Under the pieces are notes generated by a model that worked only from the letters and a program-made list of their open reading frames with translations, ran no database searches and had not been told where the DNA came from. A stretch of DNA of 64,000 bases from Novosphingobium sp. B 225 (GTDB lineage: Bacteria; Pseudomonadota; Alphaproteobacteria; Sphingomonadales; Sphingomonadaceae). Positions within the stretch are counted from its first letter, which is position 1. Every line of letters starts with the position of its first letter. Position numbers and translations under genes: made by a program. Location of the stretch: the NCBI RefSeq assembly GCF_002198665.1, contig NZ_MWLM01000062.1:87659-151658 (forward strand). The letters are read 5' to 3'. Of this stretch, positions 26,558 through 36,577 are shown in pieces.

Positions 26558-27291
26558 AGCATCGCTTCCAGCGCGGCGATGGCCCGTTCGAGCATGGTCT
26601 CCTCATCCGCCGCGCCAACCAGGGCTTCGGCAACAAAGGCCTGCAACATCAGCCGCTTCGCCGTTTCAGGCGGCAAACCGCGCTGGGCGAGATAGAACAA
26701 CGCGCCCGGGTCCAGTTCACCGACCGCGCAGCCGTGGGCGCACTTGACGTCGTCGGCGTGGATTTCAAGCTCAGGCTTGGCATTGGCGGTGGCGGTGCGG
26801 TCGAGCAGCATCGCCCGGATCGACTGGCTGCCGTCGGTTCCATCCGCGCCGGGCCGGACCAGCACTTTGCCAAGGTAATTGACAGTGCCACTGCCCCCGG
26901 CGACCGAGCGCACCACCTGGCGGCTGACCGCATCGGGCGCGGCATGGGTGACCTGGGTGACAAGTTCGACCACTTGCGTTGCACCCGCCAGCTGCGCCGC
27001 GCCGAGGTGGAACTGCGCCCCCTTCCCCAGCACCGCCCGCACCGCGATCCGTCCATAGGCCTGCGGGGCATTCAGCACGTGCAGGTCAAACCGCGCGCCA
27101 TCACCCAGTTCCACTTCCAGTTCGCGTGCGACTGCGCCCGTGCCCAGATTGGCGATGCTGAGCGCCCGCTCCTCGCCCGCCGCCAGCACGATCCGCTCGA
27201 CCGCAACCGGCCAAAGCGGCGCGAGCGCGGTTAGGTCCGCATAGCGGAAGTCCTCGTCACGGTGGGTCGGAAGAGTGGCGCTAATTGCCAT
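26554..27291 (-). CDS. sufD: SufD-type scaffold protein, short form
   Basis: The 245 residues have the beta-helix character of SufB/SufD proteins and the C-terminal ADDVKCAHGCAVGELDPGALFYLAQRGL signature (split here only by description; the key residues are Cys-Ala-His-Gly). SufD partners SufB and SufC in the scaffold. It is much shorter than E. coli SufD (about 420) and lacks the usual N-terminal helical domain. The ATG at 27291 overlaps the upstream small gene by 11 bases. The longer frame upstream is not protein-like. Confidence 0.88.
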   Translation of the reverse strand: MAISATLPTHRDEDFRYADLTALAPLWPVAVERIVLAAGEERALSIANLGTGAVARELEVELGDGARFDLHVLNAPQAYGRIAVRAVLGKGAQFHLGAAQLAGATQVVELVTQVTHAAPDAVSRQVVRSVAGGSGTVNYLGKVLVRPGADGTDGSQSIRAMLLDRTATANAKPELEIHADDVKCAHGCAVGELDPGALFYLAQRGLPPETAKRLMLQAFVAEALVGAADEETMLERAIAALEAML

Positions 27292-27628
27292 CGTCGCGCC
27301 TCCTCCCGGAACACGAAGCGAGGAAATCCGAACGGTATTCATCGTAATAATCGCGCCAGGCACGTTCGACCGCACGGGCGTCGTCGAGCTGCTGCTGGCG
27401 CTGGTCGAGCCCGGCCAGGGCGGCGGCATCGGCCGAGGCCAGCCCGCCCCGCGCTGCGGCAATCGCGCGCTGTTCGGCATAGACCGCCCCGGCCCATTCG
27501 GCCCGGCGGCGCGGTTCGGCGCGGGCAAGGTCGGCCACAGAGGTGCGGTCACACCCTTCCACTGCGGCGCGCAAGGGCGCCGGATCGGGCGAAGCGACGC
27601 CCAGCAGCAAGGCGAGCAAGGCAATCAC
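27281..27628 (-). CDS. Small exported protein within the SUF operon
   Basis: The 115 residues start with a short hydrophobic segment (about 1-12), followed by a helical, Arg/Ala/Glu-rich sequence with two Cys (in VEGCDRTSV and LASCSGRR). The GTG start overlaps the sufC stop as GTGA and the end overlaps the sufD start, so it is embedded in the operon. I do not recognise the family. Its helical character resembles short periplasmic lysozyme-inhibitor-like or DUF1311-type proteins, but this is uncertain. Confidence 0.65.
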   Translation of the reverse strand: MIALLALLLGVASPDPAPLRAAVEGCDRTSVADLARAEPRRRAEWAGAVYAEQRAIAAARGGLASADAAALAGLDQRQQQLDDARAVERAWRDYYDEYRSDFLASCSGRRRDDGN

Positions 27629-28374
27629 GCGGCCACCGCCTCGTAACCGTGTTCCTCCAGCTCGAGCGCCAGTTCGGGCCCGCCGGTGCGCACGATCCGT
27701 CCGCCTGCCAGCACGTGGACAAAGTCCGGCTTCACGTAATCGAGCAGGCGCTGGTAATGCGTGATCAGCAGCACCGCCTTGTCCGGCGCGCGCATGACCG
27801 CGTTGATCCCTTCGCCGCAGATCCGCAGCGCATCGATGTCCAGCCCCGAATCGGTCTCGTCCAGCACCGCCAACTTGGGACCCAGAATCCCCATTTGCAC
27901 CATTTCCGCGCGCTTCTTTTCCCCGCCCGAAAAGCCGACGTTCACCGGACGCTTGAGCATGTCCATGTCAAGCTTGAGCAGCGCTGCCTTCTCTCGCGCG
28001 AGCTTGAGGAATTCGCCGCCCGACAGCGGATCTTCCCCGCGCGCCTTGCGCTGGGCATTGGCGCTTTCGCGCAGGAACTGGACGAAGGACACGCCGGGAA
28101 TCTCGACCGGATACTGGAACCCCAGGAACAGCCCGGCAGCCGCACGTTCGTGCGGTTCCAGCGCGAGCAGATCCTGCCCAAGGAACTCCACCGAACCATC
28201 GGTCGCTTCATAACTGGGCCGCCCGCCCAGCACATAGCCCAGGGTGGACTTGCCCGCGCCGTTCGGGCCCATGATTGCATGGACTTCGCCCGCGTTGATA
28301 GTCAGCGACAAGCCCTTGAGGATCGGCTTGTCGGCAACCGTGGCGTGGAGGTTTTCGATTTGAAGCATGGTCAT
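27625..28374 (-). CDS. sufC: SUF system ATPase
   Basis: The 249-residue ABC-type ATPase powers the SufBCD scaffold. The Walker A is GPNGAGKST (about 37-45), the ABC signature is SGGEKKRAEM, and the Walker B region is LAVLDETDSGLDIDAL. No membrane domain is present, as expected for SufC. It starts 5 bases after the DUF559 gene stop. Confidence 0.97.
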   Translation of the reverse strand: MTMLQIENLHATVADKPILKGLSLTINAGEVHAIMGPNGAGKSTLGYVLGGRPSYEATDGSVEFLGQDLLALEPHERAAAGLFLGFQYPVEIPGVSFVQFLRESANAQRKARGEDPLSGGEFLKLAREKAALLKLDMDMLKRPVNVGFSGGEKKRAEMVQMGILGPKLAVLDETDSGLDIDALRICGEGINAVMRAPDKAVLLITHYQRLLDYVKPDFVHVLAGGRIVRTGGPELALELEEHGYEAVAA

Positions 28375-28379
28375 TCCTG

Positions 28380-28868
28380 TCAGCGCCGCGGCGCGCCCTG
28401 CGTCTGGTAGTGCTGCTTGCGCGCGCGGCCGCGATCTTCGTAGCGGGCCTTCATCGCCGCGACGATTTCGGCCACCACGGCATCTGCTTCTTCCAGCACG
28501 CGCGCGGCGGGAAAGCGCAACAGAAGCACGCCCACCGCCTCAAGGCTCTTGTCACGCCGCGCGATCAGCGCCGGATCGCCGCCTTCGTCGATCGACACCG
28601 CGATCTTGAGCGGATTGCAGGCGAAATCGACAATCGCCGAGCCGATCACCTGCTGGCTGGTCAGCTTGTACTTGCCAAGATTGGCCTCGGTCAGCTTTTC
28701 GCTGAGCAGCGTCTGCGCCGGGCTGGGCGTCATCCGGTTGCGCCGCGCCTGATCGTGGATCGCATCAAGCCGCTTGTCCGAAATCGCCCAGCCTCGCCCA
28801 CGCTTTTGCAAGGCGGGGGCATCGGTGCGCTCGTCAAGCGGGCGGACGGTGAGGGTTTTCTTGGTCAT
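28380..28868 (-). CDS. DUF559 domain protein (endonuclease-fold) within the SUF operon
   Basis: The 162 residues show the DUF559/VSR-endonuclease-like pattern: TLLSEKLTEANLG in the N-terminal half, then FACNPLKIAVSIDEGGD, RRDKSLEAVGVLLLRF and the helical VAEIVAAMKARYE end. Proteins of this fold resemble very-short-patch-repair nucleases. Its ATG overlaps the lipoprotein stop (TGATG) and it precedes sufC by 5 bases. The role in an iron-sulfur operon is not known. Confidence 0.82.
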   Translation of the reverse strand: MTKKTLTVRPLDERTDAPALQKRGRGWAISDKRLDAIHDQARRNRMTPSPAQTLLSEKLTEANLGKYKLTSQQVIGSAIVDFACNPLKIAVSIDEGGDPALIARRDKSLEAVGVLLLRFPAARVLEEADAVVAEIVAAMKARYEDRGRARKQHYQTQGAPRR

Positions 28869-29283
28869 CAGATAATCGCCTGCACATCGGCAGCGCCCAA
28901 TTCGGCCTGCACATTCAGATAATGTTGCCAGGCATCGCCAAGCATTTGCTGCACTTGCTTACCGCTCAGTCCGCGCCAGGCCGGACCTTTCATGAGATCG
29001 CGGCAATCGGCCAAGACGCCTGCAAAGCCTGAGGCATCGTTGTCCCATTTCTCGGGGTTGTTCTTGATCTTGTCCCATTCGGCTTCTGCCTTGGCTCTGG
29101 CCTCTGCAGACAAGGGCTCTTCGTGCCTGCGCGAATTGCGGTCGATGCAGGTCGTCCATTGCCAGAACTTCCCGTTCGGCGTGTCCGCAGCCAACTGGTC
29201 CCAGCGCGCGACGCTGCGCTGCCAGTCCGACGCACAGCCGGATAGCAGCACCGCAATAGCGAGGGCGCAAGGCAAGCGAGCCT

Positions 29284-29287
<4 letters not shown>
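28868..29287 (-). CDS. Lipoprotein embedded in the SUF operon
   Basis: The 139 residues have a lipoprotein signal with lipobox LSGC (acylated Cys18). The mature part is helical and charged, with Trp and Cys residues ([24 protein letters not shown]). I cannot name the family. The ATG overlaps the sufB stop (ATGA), so it is coupled to sufB although its product is in the envelope and SUF proteins are cytosolic. Confidence 0.8.
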
Positions 29288-30761
<1,474 letters not shown>

Positions 30762-30765
<4 letters not shown>

Positions 30766-31172
30766 CGCACCTGCTCCGCCAGCCGGGTCAGCGGGACATC
30801 AGCCAAGGCGCTGCGCACAGCCGTGCCAACGATCCCCCAGTGCGGCTTGACCGAGCAGCCCTGATCGAGCGCGCAATCAGACCGGCCCGAATCGACGCAA
30901 GGTGTCAGCGCGATCGGCCCTTCGACCGCTTCGATAATATCCGCGAGCGTGATCGCTGCCGCCGGCCGCGCCAGCTTGAGCCCGCCGCCCACACCGCGCG
31001 TCGAACGCAGCAGTCCGGCCGAAGTCAGTCGGCTGACCAGCTTTTGCACGGTCGGCACCGGCAGGCCCGTTTCATCGGCCAGTTGCGCGGCAGAAACGCG
31101 CACGCCGCCGCAATGGCGCGCGGCGGCGCTCATCGTGACGACGGCATAGTCTGCCATGGAAGAAAGGCGCAT
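30762..31172 (-). CDS. Rrf2-family iron-sulfur-sensing transcriptional regulator
   Basis: The 136-residue winged-helix repressor starts [19 protein letters not shown], the usual Rrf2 N-terminus, with the recognition-helix region [15 protein letters not shown]. Three Cys at about 92, 100 and 106 (spacing 7 and 5) can hold an iron-sulfur cluster, as in IscR (spacing 5 and 5). It is the first gene of the SUF operon, so it most likely represses its own operon when clusters are sufficient. The promoter should lie in 31173-31275. Confidence 0.92.
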
Positions 31173-31275
31173 TTGGGCGATCCCGGTTAAATCGGACTGA
31201 TTCTTTCCGGTTTCACCTAGGGACGCCGCGAGCGGTTTGCAATGCCTTGCAAACGCCCATGCGGCGCATGGCGCG

Positions 31276-31315
31276 AAAAAAATGGCGGCCCCCCGGACAA
31301 TGCCGGAGAACCGCC
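31276..31315 (-). terminator. Strong intrinsic terminator, minus strand
   Basis: A fully paired 13-bp stem (31284-31296 with 31303-31315, including three G-U pairs) has a 6-base loop and is followed on the minus strand by A then seven T. On the plus strand only TTT follows, so it works on the minus strand. It ends a transcript that starts between here and pyrD. Confidence 0.85.
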
Positions 31316-31440
31316 TTTGAAGTTAGAACCCCATGGCAGGATTGCCTGAGGCCCTTCGGGTCGCAAGTGTGGAATAGCCGGTCGGACGCCGGGCTAATTG
31401 TATGGATTCGACAGGTTGCCCTGCCGGCCATCGCAGCAGG
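31276..31440 (-). ncRNA. Probable small RNA, structured, divergent from pyrD
   Basis: A strong minus-strand terminator (31276-31315) has no protein gene upstream of it: pyrD starts at 31479 on the other strand. The RNA between them (about 31316-31440) can form a long interrupted hairpin in which GGCAGG and CCTG near the 5' end pair with CAGG and CCTGCC near the 3' end. Inside is a large bubble, an apical hairpin (CCGG-7 bases-CCGG) and a small CCC-GAA-GGG hairpin. This layout resembles 6S RNA, but I cannot confirm that by sequence. The 5' end is a guess. It fills the 306-bp gap 31173-31478 apart from the SUF promoter region. Confidence 0.5.
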
Positions 31441-31478
31441 ATGACTTTGTCTGAACGTGCTGCCATAGGCGATGCACG

Positions 31479-32510
31479 ATGCTCTACCGCCTGATCCGCC
31501 CCGCCCTGTTTCTGCTTGATCCTGAACGCGCCCACGGCGCTGCGCTTGCCGCGCTCAAGACACTTCCGTTGGGCGGCAGCGATCAGGCCAATGGTCCGCT
31601 GGCCACCACGGTCGCTGGAATCCGCTTTCCCAACCCGCTGGGCATGGCGGCCGGGTTCGACAAGGATGGAGAGATCCCGGATGCCTTGCTGGGGCTCGGC
31701 TTCGGCTTTGCCGAAGTGGGGTCAATCACGCCATTACCACAGGCGGGCAACCCGAAGCCGCGGCTGTTCAGGCTGGAAGCCGACCGCGCTGTAATCAACC
31801 GTATGGGGTTCAACAACGGTGGGGCAGAAGCAGCCGTGACGCGGCTGGCCCGCCGGTTTGACCGGCCCGGCGTGGTCGGGATCAATATCGGCGCCAACAA
31901 GGATTCGACCGACCGGATTGCGGATTATGCCACCATGGCGCGGCTGATGGCCCCGCTCGCCAGCTACCTTGCGGTCAACGTTTCCAGTCCCAACACCCCC
32001 GGGCTGCGCGCGCTGCAGGACGAAGGCGCGCTGACCGCACTGCTTGATGCGGTGCTGGACGCGCGCGGGCGGCATGGTCCACCGGTATTCCTGAAAGTTG
32101 CCCCGGATCTGGAGCCCGCCGATATCGATGCAATTGCCCGGATCGTGCTTGAGAAGCGGCTTGGCGCGTTGATCGTGTCCAACACCACCATTTCTCGCCC
32201 GCCGCTGAAGTGCGCGCAGGCAGGTGAAACTGGCGGGCTTTCCGGCGCGCCGCTGCGCGACCTGGCGCAGCAGCGGCTGCGCGATTTCCGCAAGGCTACG
32301 GGCGGCGCAATCCCCCTGATTGGCGTTGGCGGCATTACGACCGGCGATGACGCCTGGGCCAGGATCCGGGCCGGGGCCAGCCTGGTCCAGCTGTACAGCG
32401 CGATGACCTATGCCGGACCGGGGATTGCCCGGGCCGTCACCCGCCGGATCGAAGTGCTGATGAAGGCCGAAGGTTTTGCCAGCATTGCAGAGGCGGTCGG
32501 AACCGAATAA
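31479..32510 (+). CDS. pyrD: Dihydroorotate dehydrogenase (quinone), class 2
   Basis: The 343-residue flavoprotein of pyrimidine synthesis has a short N-terminal helical part (MLYRLIRPALFLLDPE) for membrane association, then FPNPLGMAAGFDKDG, GFGFAEVGSITPLPQ, NRMGFNNGG, VNVSSPNTPGLR and GVGGITTGDDAW, as in class 2 enzymes that pass electrons to quinone. The ggt gene begins 10 bases after its stop, so they may be co-transcribed. Confidence 0.97.
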   Translation: MLYRLIRPALFLLDPERAHGAALAALKTLPLGGSDQANGPLATTVAGIRFPNPLGMAAGFDKDGEIPDALLGLGFGFAEVGSITPLPQAGNPKPRLFRLEADRAVINRMGFNNGGAEAAVTRLARRFDRPGVVGINIGANKDSTDRIADYATMARLMAPLASYLAVNVSSPNTPGLRALQDEGALTALLDAVLDARGRHGPPVFLKVAPDLEPADIDAIARIVLEKRLGALIVSNTTISRPPLKCAQAGETGGLSGAPLRDLAQQRLRDFRKATGGAIPLIGVGGITTGDDAWARIRAGASLVQLYSAMTYAGPGIARAVTRRIEVLMKAEGFASIAEAVGTE

Positions 32511-32520
32511 CCATCGCGCC

Positions 32521-34239
32521 ATGCAAAGCAAGAAACTGGTCGCCCTGTTCGCCGCACCGCTGCTGGTCGGTGCGCTCCTGCCCGCCCCGCTTGCCGCAAA
32601 GGCAGCCCCGCAGGTCTATGCCAAAGGCATGGTCAGCGCCGCCGACCCACGCGCGAGCGAGGCAGGAGCGGCCATGCTGCGCATGGGCGGCAGTGCTACC
32701 GATGCGGCGATCGCGGTAATGCTGACGCTGACCCTGGTGGAACCGGGCAGCTCTGGCATCGGCGGCGGCGGCCTGTTTGTCGAAGCCGGTCCGGATGGCA
32801 AGGTCAGCACCATCGACGGGCGCGAAACCGCACCGGGGGCCGCCAATGATCAGTGGTTCGTGCGCGATGGCAAAGTGATGAGTTATCCCGATGCCGTGCC
32901 TGGCGGCACCAGCGTCGGGGTTCCTGGCAATATCGCCCTCGCTGCCCGGGCGCATCGCCTGCACGGCCGACTTCCATGGGCAAAGCTGTTTGGCCCGGCA
33001 ATCAAGCTGGCCCGGGACGGCTTTCAGATCACCCCGCGGTTCTTTTCGATGCTCAAGAACAGCTCAGGCTCAGGCGCATTTATCAGCGAAGGCAAGGCGC
33101 TGTTCTATGGCGCGGACGGGCAACCCTTGCCGATCGGCACCACCGTGAAGAATCCAGCGCTGGCCGCCACGTTCCAAGCTGTGGCGCGCGGGGGAGCCCG
33201 AGCCTTTTATTCCGGAGCCAATGCCCGCGGGATCGTGGCGCGGGTCACAACGGCTCCGCGCAACCCCGAACCGATGACCCTGGCGGACGTGGCTGGTTAT
33301 CGGGCCAAGGACCGCGCGCCCGTCTGCGGGACCTACCGGCTCTACCGGATCTGCGGAATGGGCCCGCCCAGTTCCGGTGGGACGACGGTTCTGGCCACGT
33401 TGAAACAGCTTGAACGGTTCGATCTGACCGCGCTGGGCAAGGACAATCCGGTCGCTTGGCACCTGATCGCCGAATCGATGCGCCTCGCCTATGCCGACCG
33501 TGCCAAATATTCTGCCGATGCCGATTTCGTACCCGTTCCGGTCGCCGGGATGATCGATCCGGGCTACCTCGCGCAGCGGTCTGCGCTGATCGATCCGGGC
33601 AAGACCATGGCCAGTGTTTCAGCCGGGACACCGCCAGGTGCAGAGCATTTGGCGATCGCCGAACAACAACCGGGCGAGGAACGCGGCACGTCGCATTTCT
33701 CTGCGATAGACCGGCGCGGCCATGCGGTAAGCTATACCTCGACCATCGAAAGCGCTTTCGGATCAGGGCTGGTGGTGGGCGGCTACTACCTCAACAATGA
33801 ACTCACCGATTTCGATATGAACCCGGTGTTTGACGGCAAGCCCGCCAACAACCGCGTCCAGGGCGGCAAGCGCCCGCGCAGTTCAATGTCGCCCAGCCTG
33901 GTCTGGAGTCCGGATGGCAAGCTGCGTCTGGCCGTCGGTGCGGCTGGCGGGGCGACCATCCCGGCGCAGGTGATCCGTGCCATCATCGGTGTGATCGACT
34001 GGAAATTGCCCGCGCAAGATGCGCTGGGCCTGCCCGTAGTGTTCGCTCCGGGGGTCGATACGGTGTTCGTCGAAAAGGGATCCTGGCTGGAAGGCTTCAC
34101 CCCGCAACTGCAGGCGCTGGGGCACACCTCGATTGTCCCGCGGGTCTTGCCGCTCAAGGCAAATGCGATTGAAGTGGTCAACGGCAAGCCGGTCGGCGCA
34201 GCCGATCCGCGCAGCGAGGGCCAGGCGATCAGCGAGTAG
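32521..34239 (+). CDS. ggt: Gamma-glutamyltranspeptidase
   Basis: The 572-residue precursor has a signal peptide (cleavage near LAAKA, about residue 22) and auto-cleaves before Thr390 in ERGTSHFSA to give two subunits. Other signatures are GSSGIGGGGLFV, GPPSSGGTTV and RPRSSMSPSLV. It acts in the periplasm on glutathione and other gamma-glutamyl compounds. The ATG at 32521 was chosen because the upstream 15 codons of the frame lie in the pyrD 3' end. Confidence 0.95.
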   Translation: MQSKKLVALFAAPLLVGALLPAPLAAKAAPQVYAKGMVSAADPRASEAGAAMLRMGGSATDAAIAVMLTLTLVEPGSSGIGGGGLFVEAGPDGKVSTIDGRETAPGAANDQWFVRDGKVMSYPDAVPGGTSVGVPGNIALAARAHRLHGRLPWAKLFGPAIKLARDGFQITPRFFSMLKNSSGSGAFISEGKALFYGADGQPLPIGTTVKNPALAATFQAVARGGARAFYSGANARGIVARVTTAPRNPEPMTLADVAGYRAKDRAPVCGTYRLYRICGMGPPSSGGTTVLATLKQLERFDLTALGKDNPVAWHLIAESMRLAYADRAKYSADADFVPVPVAGMIDPGYLAQRSALIDPGKTMASVSAGTPPGAEHLAIAEQQPGEERGTSHFSAIDRRGHAVSYTSTIESAFGSGLVVGGYYLNNELTDFDMNPVFDGKPANNRVQGGKRPRSSMSPSLVWSPDGKLRLAVGAAGGATIPAQVIRAIIGVIDWKLPAQDALGLPVVFAPGVDTVFVEKGSWLEGFTPQLQALGHTSIVPRVLPLKANAIEVVNGKPVGAADPRSEGQAISE

Positions 34240-34301
34240 CTTGCCGCTGCGTAAAACGGAGTTTAGGCTCCGCCACAAAGAGTGGAAGAGGGGCGGTACA
34301 G

Positions 34302-36110
34302 GTGGACATTTCCGATCTGCGCAGTCGGCGCAATCTGGTGGAGCTGTTTCTGGCGCGCGCCGATGAGCGTGGGGATGCTCCGTTCCTGTGGGCCAAGCGT
34401 GGCGGGGCCTGGCAGCCGATCAGCTGGGCCGATGCCGCGCGGCAAGTCTGCCTGCTGGCCGAAGCCCTGCGCGGCCTGGGGCTGGATGCGGGCGACCGGG
34501 TGCTGCTGGTATCCGAAAACCGTCCTGAATGGTGTATTGCCGATTTCGCGATCATGGCCGCCGGGCTGATCACCGTTCCCGCCTATATCACCAACACCGA
34601 ACGCGATCACCAGCACGTGCTGGATGATTCGGGTGCGCGAGCGGTGATCGTTTCTGATGACAAGCTGGCCAAGCCACTGCTGCCCGCCGTGCTGCGCAGC
34701 TCGATCGCCAAGCACGTAATCGGGATCGAACCGCTGCGTATCGCCCAGACCGGTTCGTTCGAGTATCATGACTGGACGGCGCTGCTGCAAGGTGACGCCG
34801 CATCGGCTCGGGCCTTGGTGGAAGACCGGATCGCCAGGATCCAGCGCGATGCCACCGCCTGTATCATCTACACCAGTGGTACCGGCGGCGCGCCGCGCGG
34901 GGTGCTGCAGCACCACGGTGCCTTGCTGTGCAATGCCAATGGCGCGGCAATCGTGCTGGCAGAGGATTTCGGCCTCGACGATGATGATGCTTTCCTGTCG
35001 TTCCTGCCGCTCAGTCACGCCTATGAACACACCGGCGGGCAGATGCTGCCGATCGCGGTAGGTGCGCAGATCTATTATTCCGAGGGGCTGGAAAAGCTCG
35101 CCAGCAATATCGAGGAAGTGCGCCCGACGATCATGGTGGTGGTCCCGCGCCTGTTCGAAGTGCTGCGCACCCGGATCATGAAGCAGATCGAAAAGCAGAG
35201 AGTCGCGAACTACATGATGGGCCGGGCCATAGCGATCGGCACCGCCGCTGCCCGCCGCGAAGGCAAGACCCGGCTGCGCGACAAACCGATGGATTTCGTG
35301 CTGGAAAAGGCCCTGCGCCCCAAGATCCGGCAGAAATTCGGCGGGCGGATCAAGGCGATGGTTTCGGGCGGGGCGCCGCTCAACCCCGATGTGGGGATCT
35401 TCTTTGAAAGCATGGGGCTGACCATGCTGCAGGGCTATGGCCAGACCGAAGCCGGCCCGGTGATCAGCTGCAACCGCCCTGCCGCCGGGCTCAAGATGGA
35501 TACGGTCGGACCGCCGCTCGATGGGGTCGAGGTGCGGATCGCCGAAGATGGCGAAATCCTGGTGCGTGGCGAGCTGGTAATGCACGGATACTGGCGCAAC
35601 GAGGCCGAGACCGCCAAGGCGCTGCAGGACGGCTGGCTGCACACCGGTGACATTGGCCATATCGATGCCAAGGGCCGAATCGTTATTACCGACCGCAAGA
35701 AGGACATGATCGTCAACGACAAGGGCGACAATGTCTCACCCCAGAAGATCGAAGGGATGCTGACGCTCCAGCTCGAAATCGCCCAGGCGATGGTGGTGGG
35801 GGACAAGCGCCCCTATATCGCCGGACTGATCGTTCCCGATGCCGAATGGGCGCTCGAATGGGCCCGCGCCAATGGTGAAAAGTTCGATTTCAAGGCCTTG
35901 CAAGCCTTGCCCGCCTTCCGCAGCGCTGTGCGCGCGGCAATTGACCGGGTGAATCAGGATCTGTCAGTGGTGGAAAAAGTCCGTCAGTACACTTTCGCCG
36001 ACGAAGCCTTTGCGATCGACAACGAGGAAATGACCCCCAGCCTCAAGATCCGCCGCCACAAGCTCAAGGAACGGTACGGCGCGCGGCTGGACGCCTTGTA
36101 CAAGGGATAG
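34302..36110 (+). CDS. Long-chain acyl-CoA synthetase / AMP-binding protein
   Basis: The 602-residue adenylate-forming enzyme activates fatty acids to acyl-CoA. The ATP motif at 190-200 is YTSGTGGAPRG instead of the usual TSGTTGxPKG. Other signatures are LPLSHAYEHTGGQ, MLQGYGQTEAGPVIS, DGWLHTGDIG and RIVITDRKKDMIV. The size and the AEP-like context suit FadD15-type long-chain enzymes. The start is GTG at 34302 with a weak ribosome site. It ends just before a small terminator region. Confidence 0.9.
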   Translation: MDISDLRSRRNLVELFLARADERGDAPFLWAKRGGAWQPISWADAARQVCLLAEALRGLGLDAGDRVLLVSENRPEWCIADFAIMAAGLITVPAYITNTERDHQHVLDDSGARAVIVSDDKLAKPLLPAVLRSSIAKHVIGIEPLRIAQTGSFEYHDWTALLQGDAASARALVEDRIARIQRDATACIIYTSGTGGAPRGVLQHHGALLCNANGAAIVLAEDFGLDDDDAFLSFLPLSHAYEHTGGQMLPIAVGAQIYYSEGLEKLASNIEEVRPTIMVVVPRLFEVLRTRIMKQIEKQRVANYMMGRAIAIGTAAARREGKTRLRDKPMDFVLEKALRPKIRQKFGGRIKAMVSGGAPLNPDVGIFFESMGLTMLQGYGQTEAGPVISCNRPAAGLKMDTVGPPLDGVEVRIAEDGEILVRGELVMHGYWRNEAETAKALQDGWLHTGDIGHIDAKGRIVITDRKKDMIVNDKGDNVSPQKIEGMLTLQLEIAQAMVVGDKRPYIAGLIVPDAEWALEWARANGEKFDFKALQALPAFRSAVRAAIDRVNQDLSVVEKVRQYTFADEAFAIDNEEMTPSLKIRRHKLKERYGARLDALYKG

Positions 36111-36134
36111 CTGAATGGCCCCGCCCCAGGCGGA

Positions 36135-36183
36135 CAAAGAAAAAGGCCGGGCGCGGCGGTGGTCCACACCCGCGCGCCCGGCC
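36135..36183 (-). terminator. Intrinsic terminator of the small lipoprotein gene
   Basis: An 11-bp GC-rich stem (36145-36155 with 36173-36183) is followed on the minus strand by TTTTTCTTTG. It lies 21 bases past the stop of the minus-strand lipoprotein gene and about 30 bases past the acyl-CoA synthetase stop. Confidence 0.8.
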
Positions 36184-36204
36184 TTGATCGTTCATCGGAT
36201 CGCC

Positions 36205-36408
36205 TTACTGGGCGGCTTCGCTTGCAGCCGGAGCGGCTTCGGCGGCAGCGCCGGCGTCGTCCGAGGCAGCAGCCGAAGCGTCGGTGGCGGCTTCGGTGGC
36301 AGCAGTGGTTTCTTCAGCAGCCGGAGCAGCTTCTTCCTTCTTTTCGCCGCAGGCGGCGAGGGCAAGCGAGCCAGCCGCGACGGCGGCGAACAGAGCAATC
36401 TTCTTCAT
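36205..36408 (-). CDS. Small Ala/Glu-rich lipoprotein
   Basis: The 67-residue protein has a classic lipoprotein signal: MKKIALFAAVAAGS then LALAAC, with acylated Cys20. The mature 47 residues are almost all Ala, Glu, Thr, Ser and Asp, so it is probably disordered. It has its own terminator and a 170-bp upstream gap with room for a promoter. Function is unknown. Confidence 0.85.
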   Translation of the reverse strand: MKKIALFAAVAAGSLALAACGEKKEEAAPAAEETTAATEAATDASAAASDDAGAAAEAAPAASEAAQ

Positions 36409-36577
36409 TGGGTAACCCCCTCGTTTGTTGCGACGCCCGCCAGTGGCGGACGTGACGCGCGTTTTGGCGCGTTACGAGGGCTTCGTCGATGGATTTTTTG
36501 TCATGAGGCCAGAAAATTCGTATCCAGAGCCAGCCACCTTCGGCCTAAGCGGCCTTCCAGTAATCACTAAGCCACTG

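Noticed and set aside
25406..26695. Plus-strand open frame of 429 codons opposite sufS
   Set aside because: No domain is visible and the composition is Arg/Gly/Gln-rich, while the minus strand carries the PLP lysine and catalytic Cys.
27262..28410. Plus-strand open frame of 382 codons opposite sufC
   Set aside because: Its translation is Arg/His/Gln-rich without motifs, whereas the minus strand carries clear ABC ATPase motifs.
31386..31420. tmRNA-like GGATTCGACAGG motif on the plus strand
   Set aside because: The tag-coding region and acceptor half are absent and pyrD starts within 100 bases, so this is chance.
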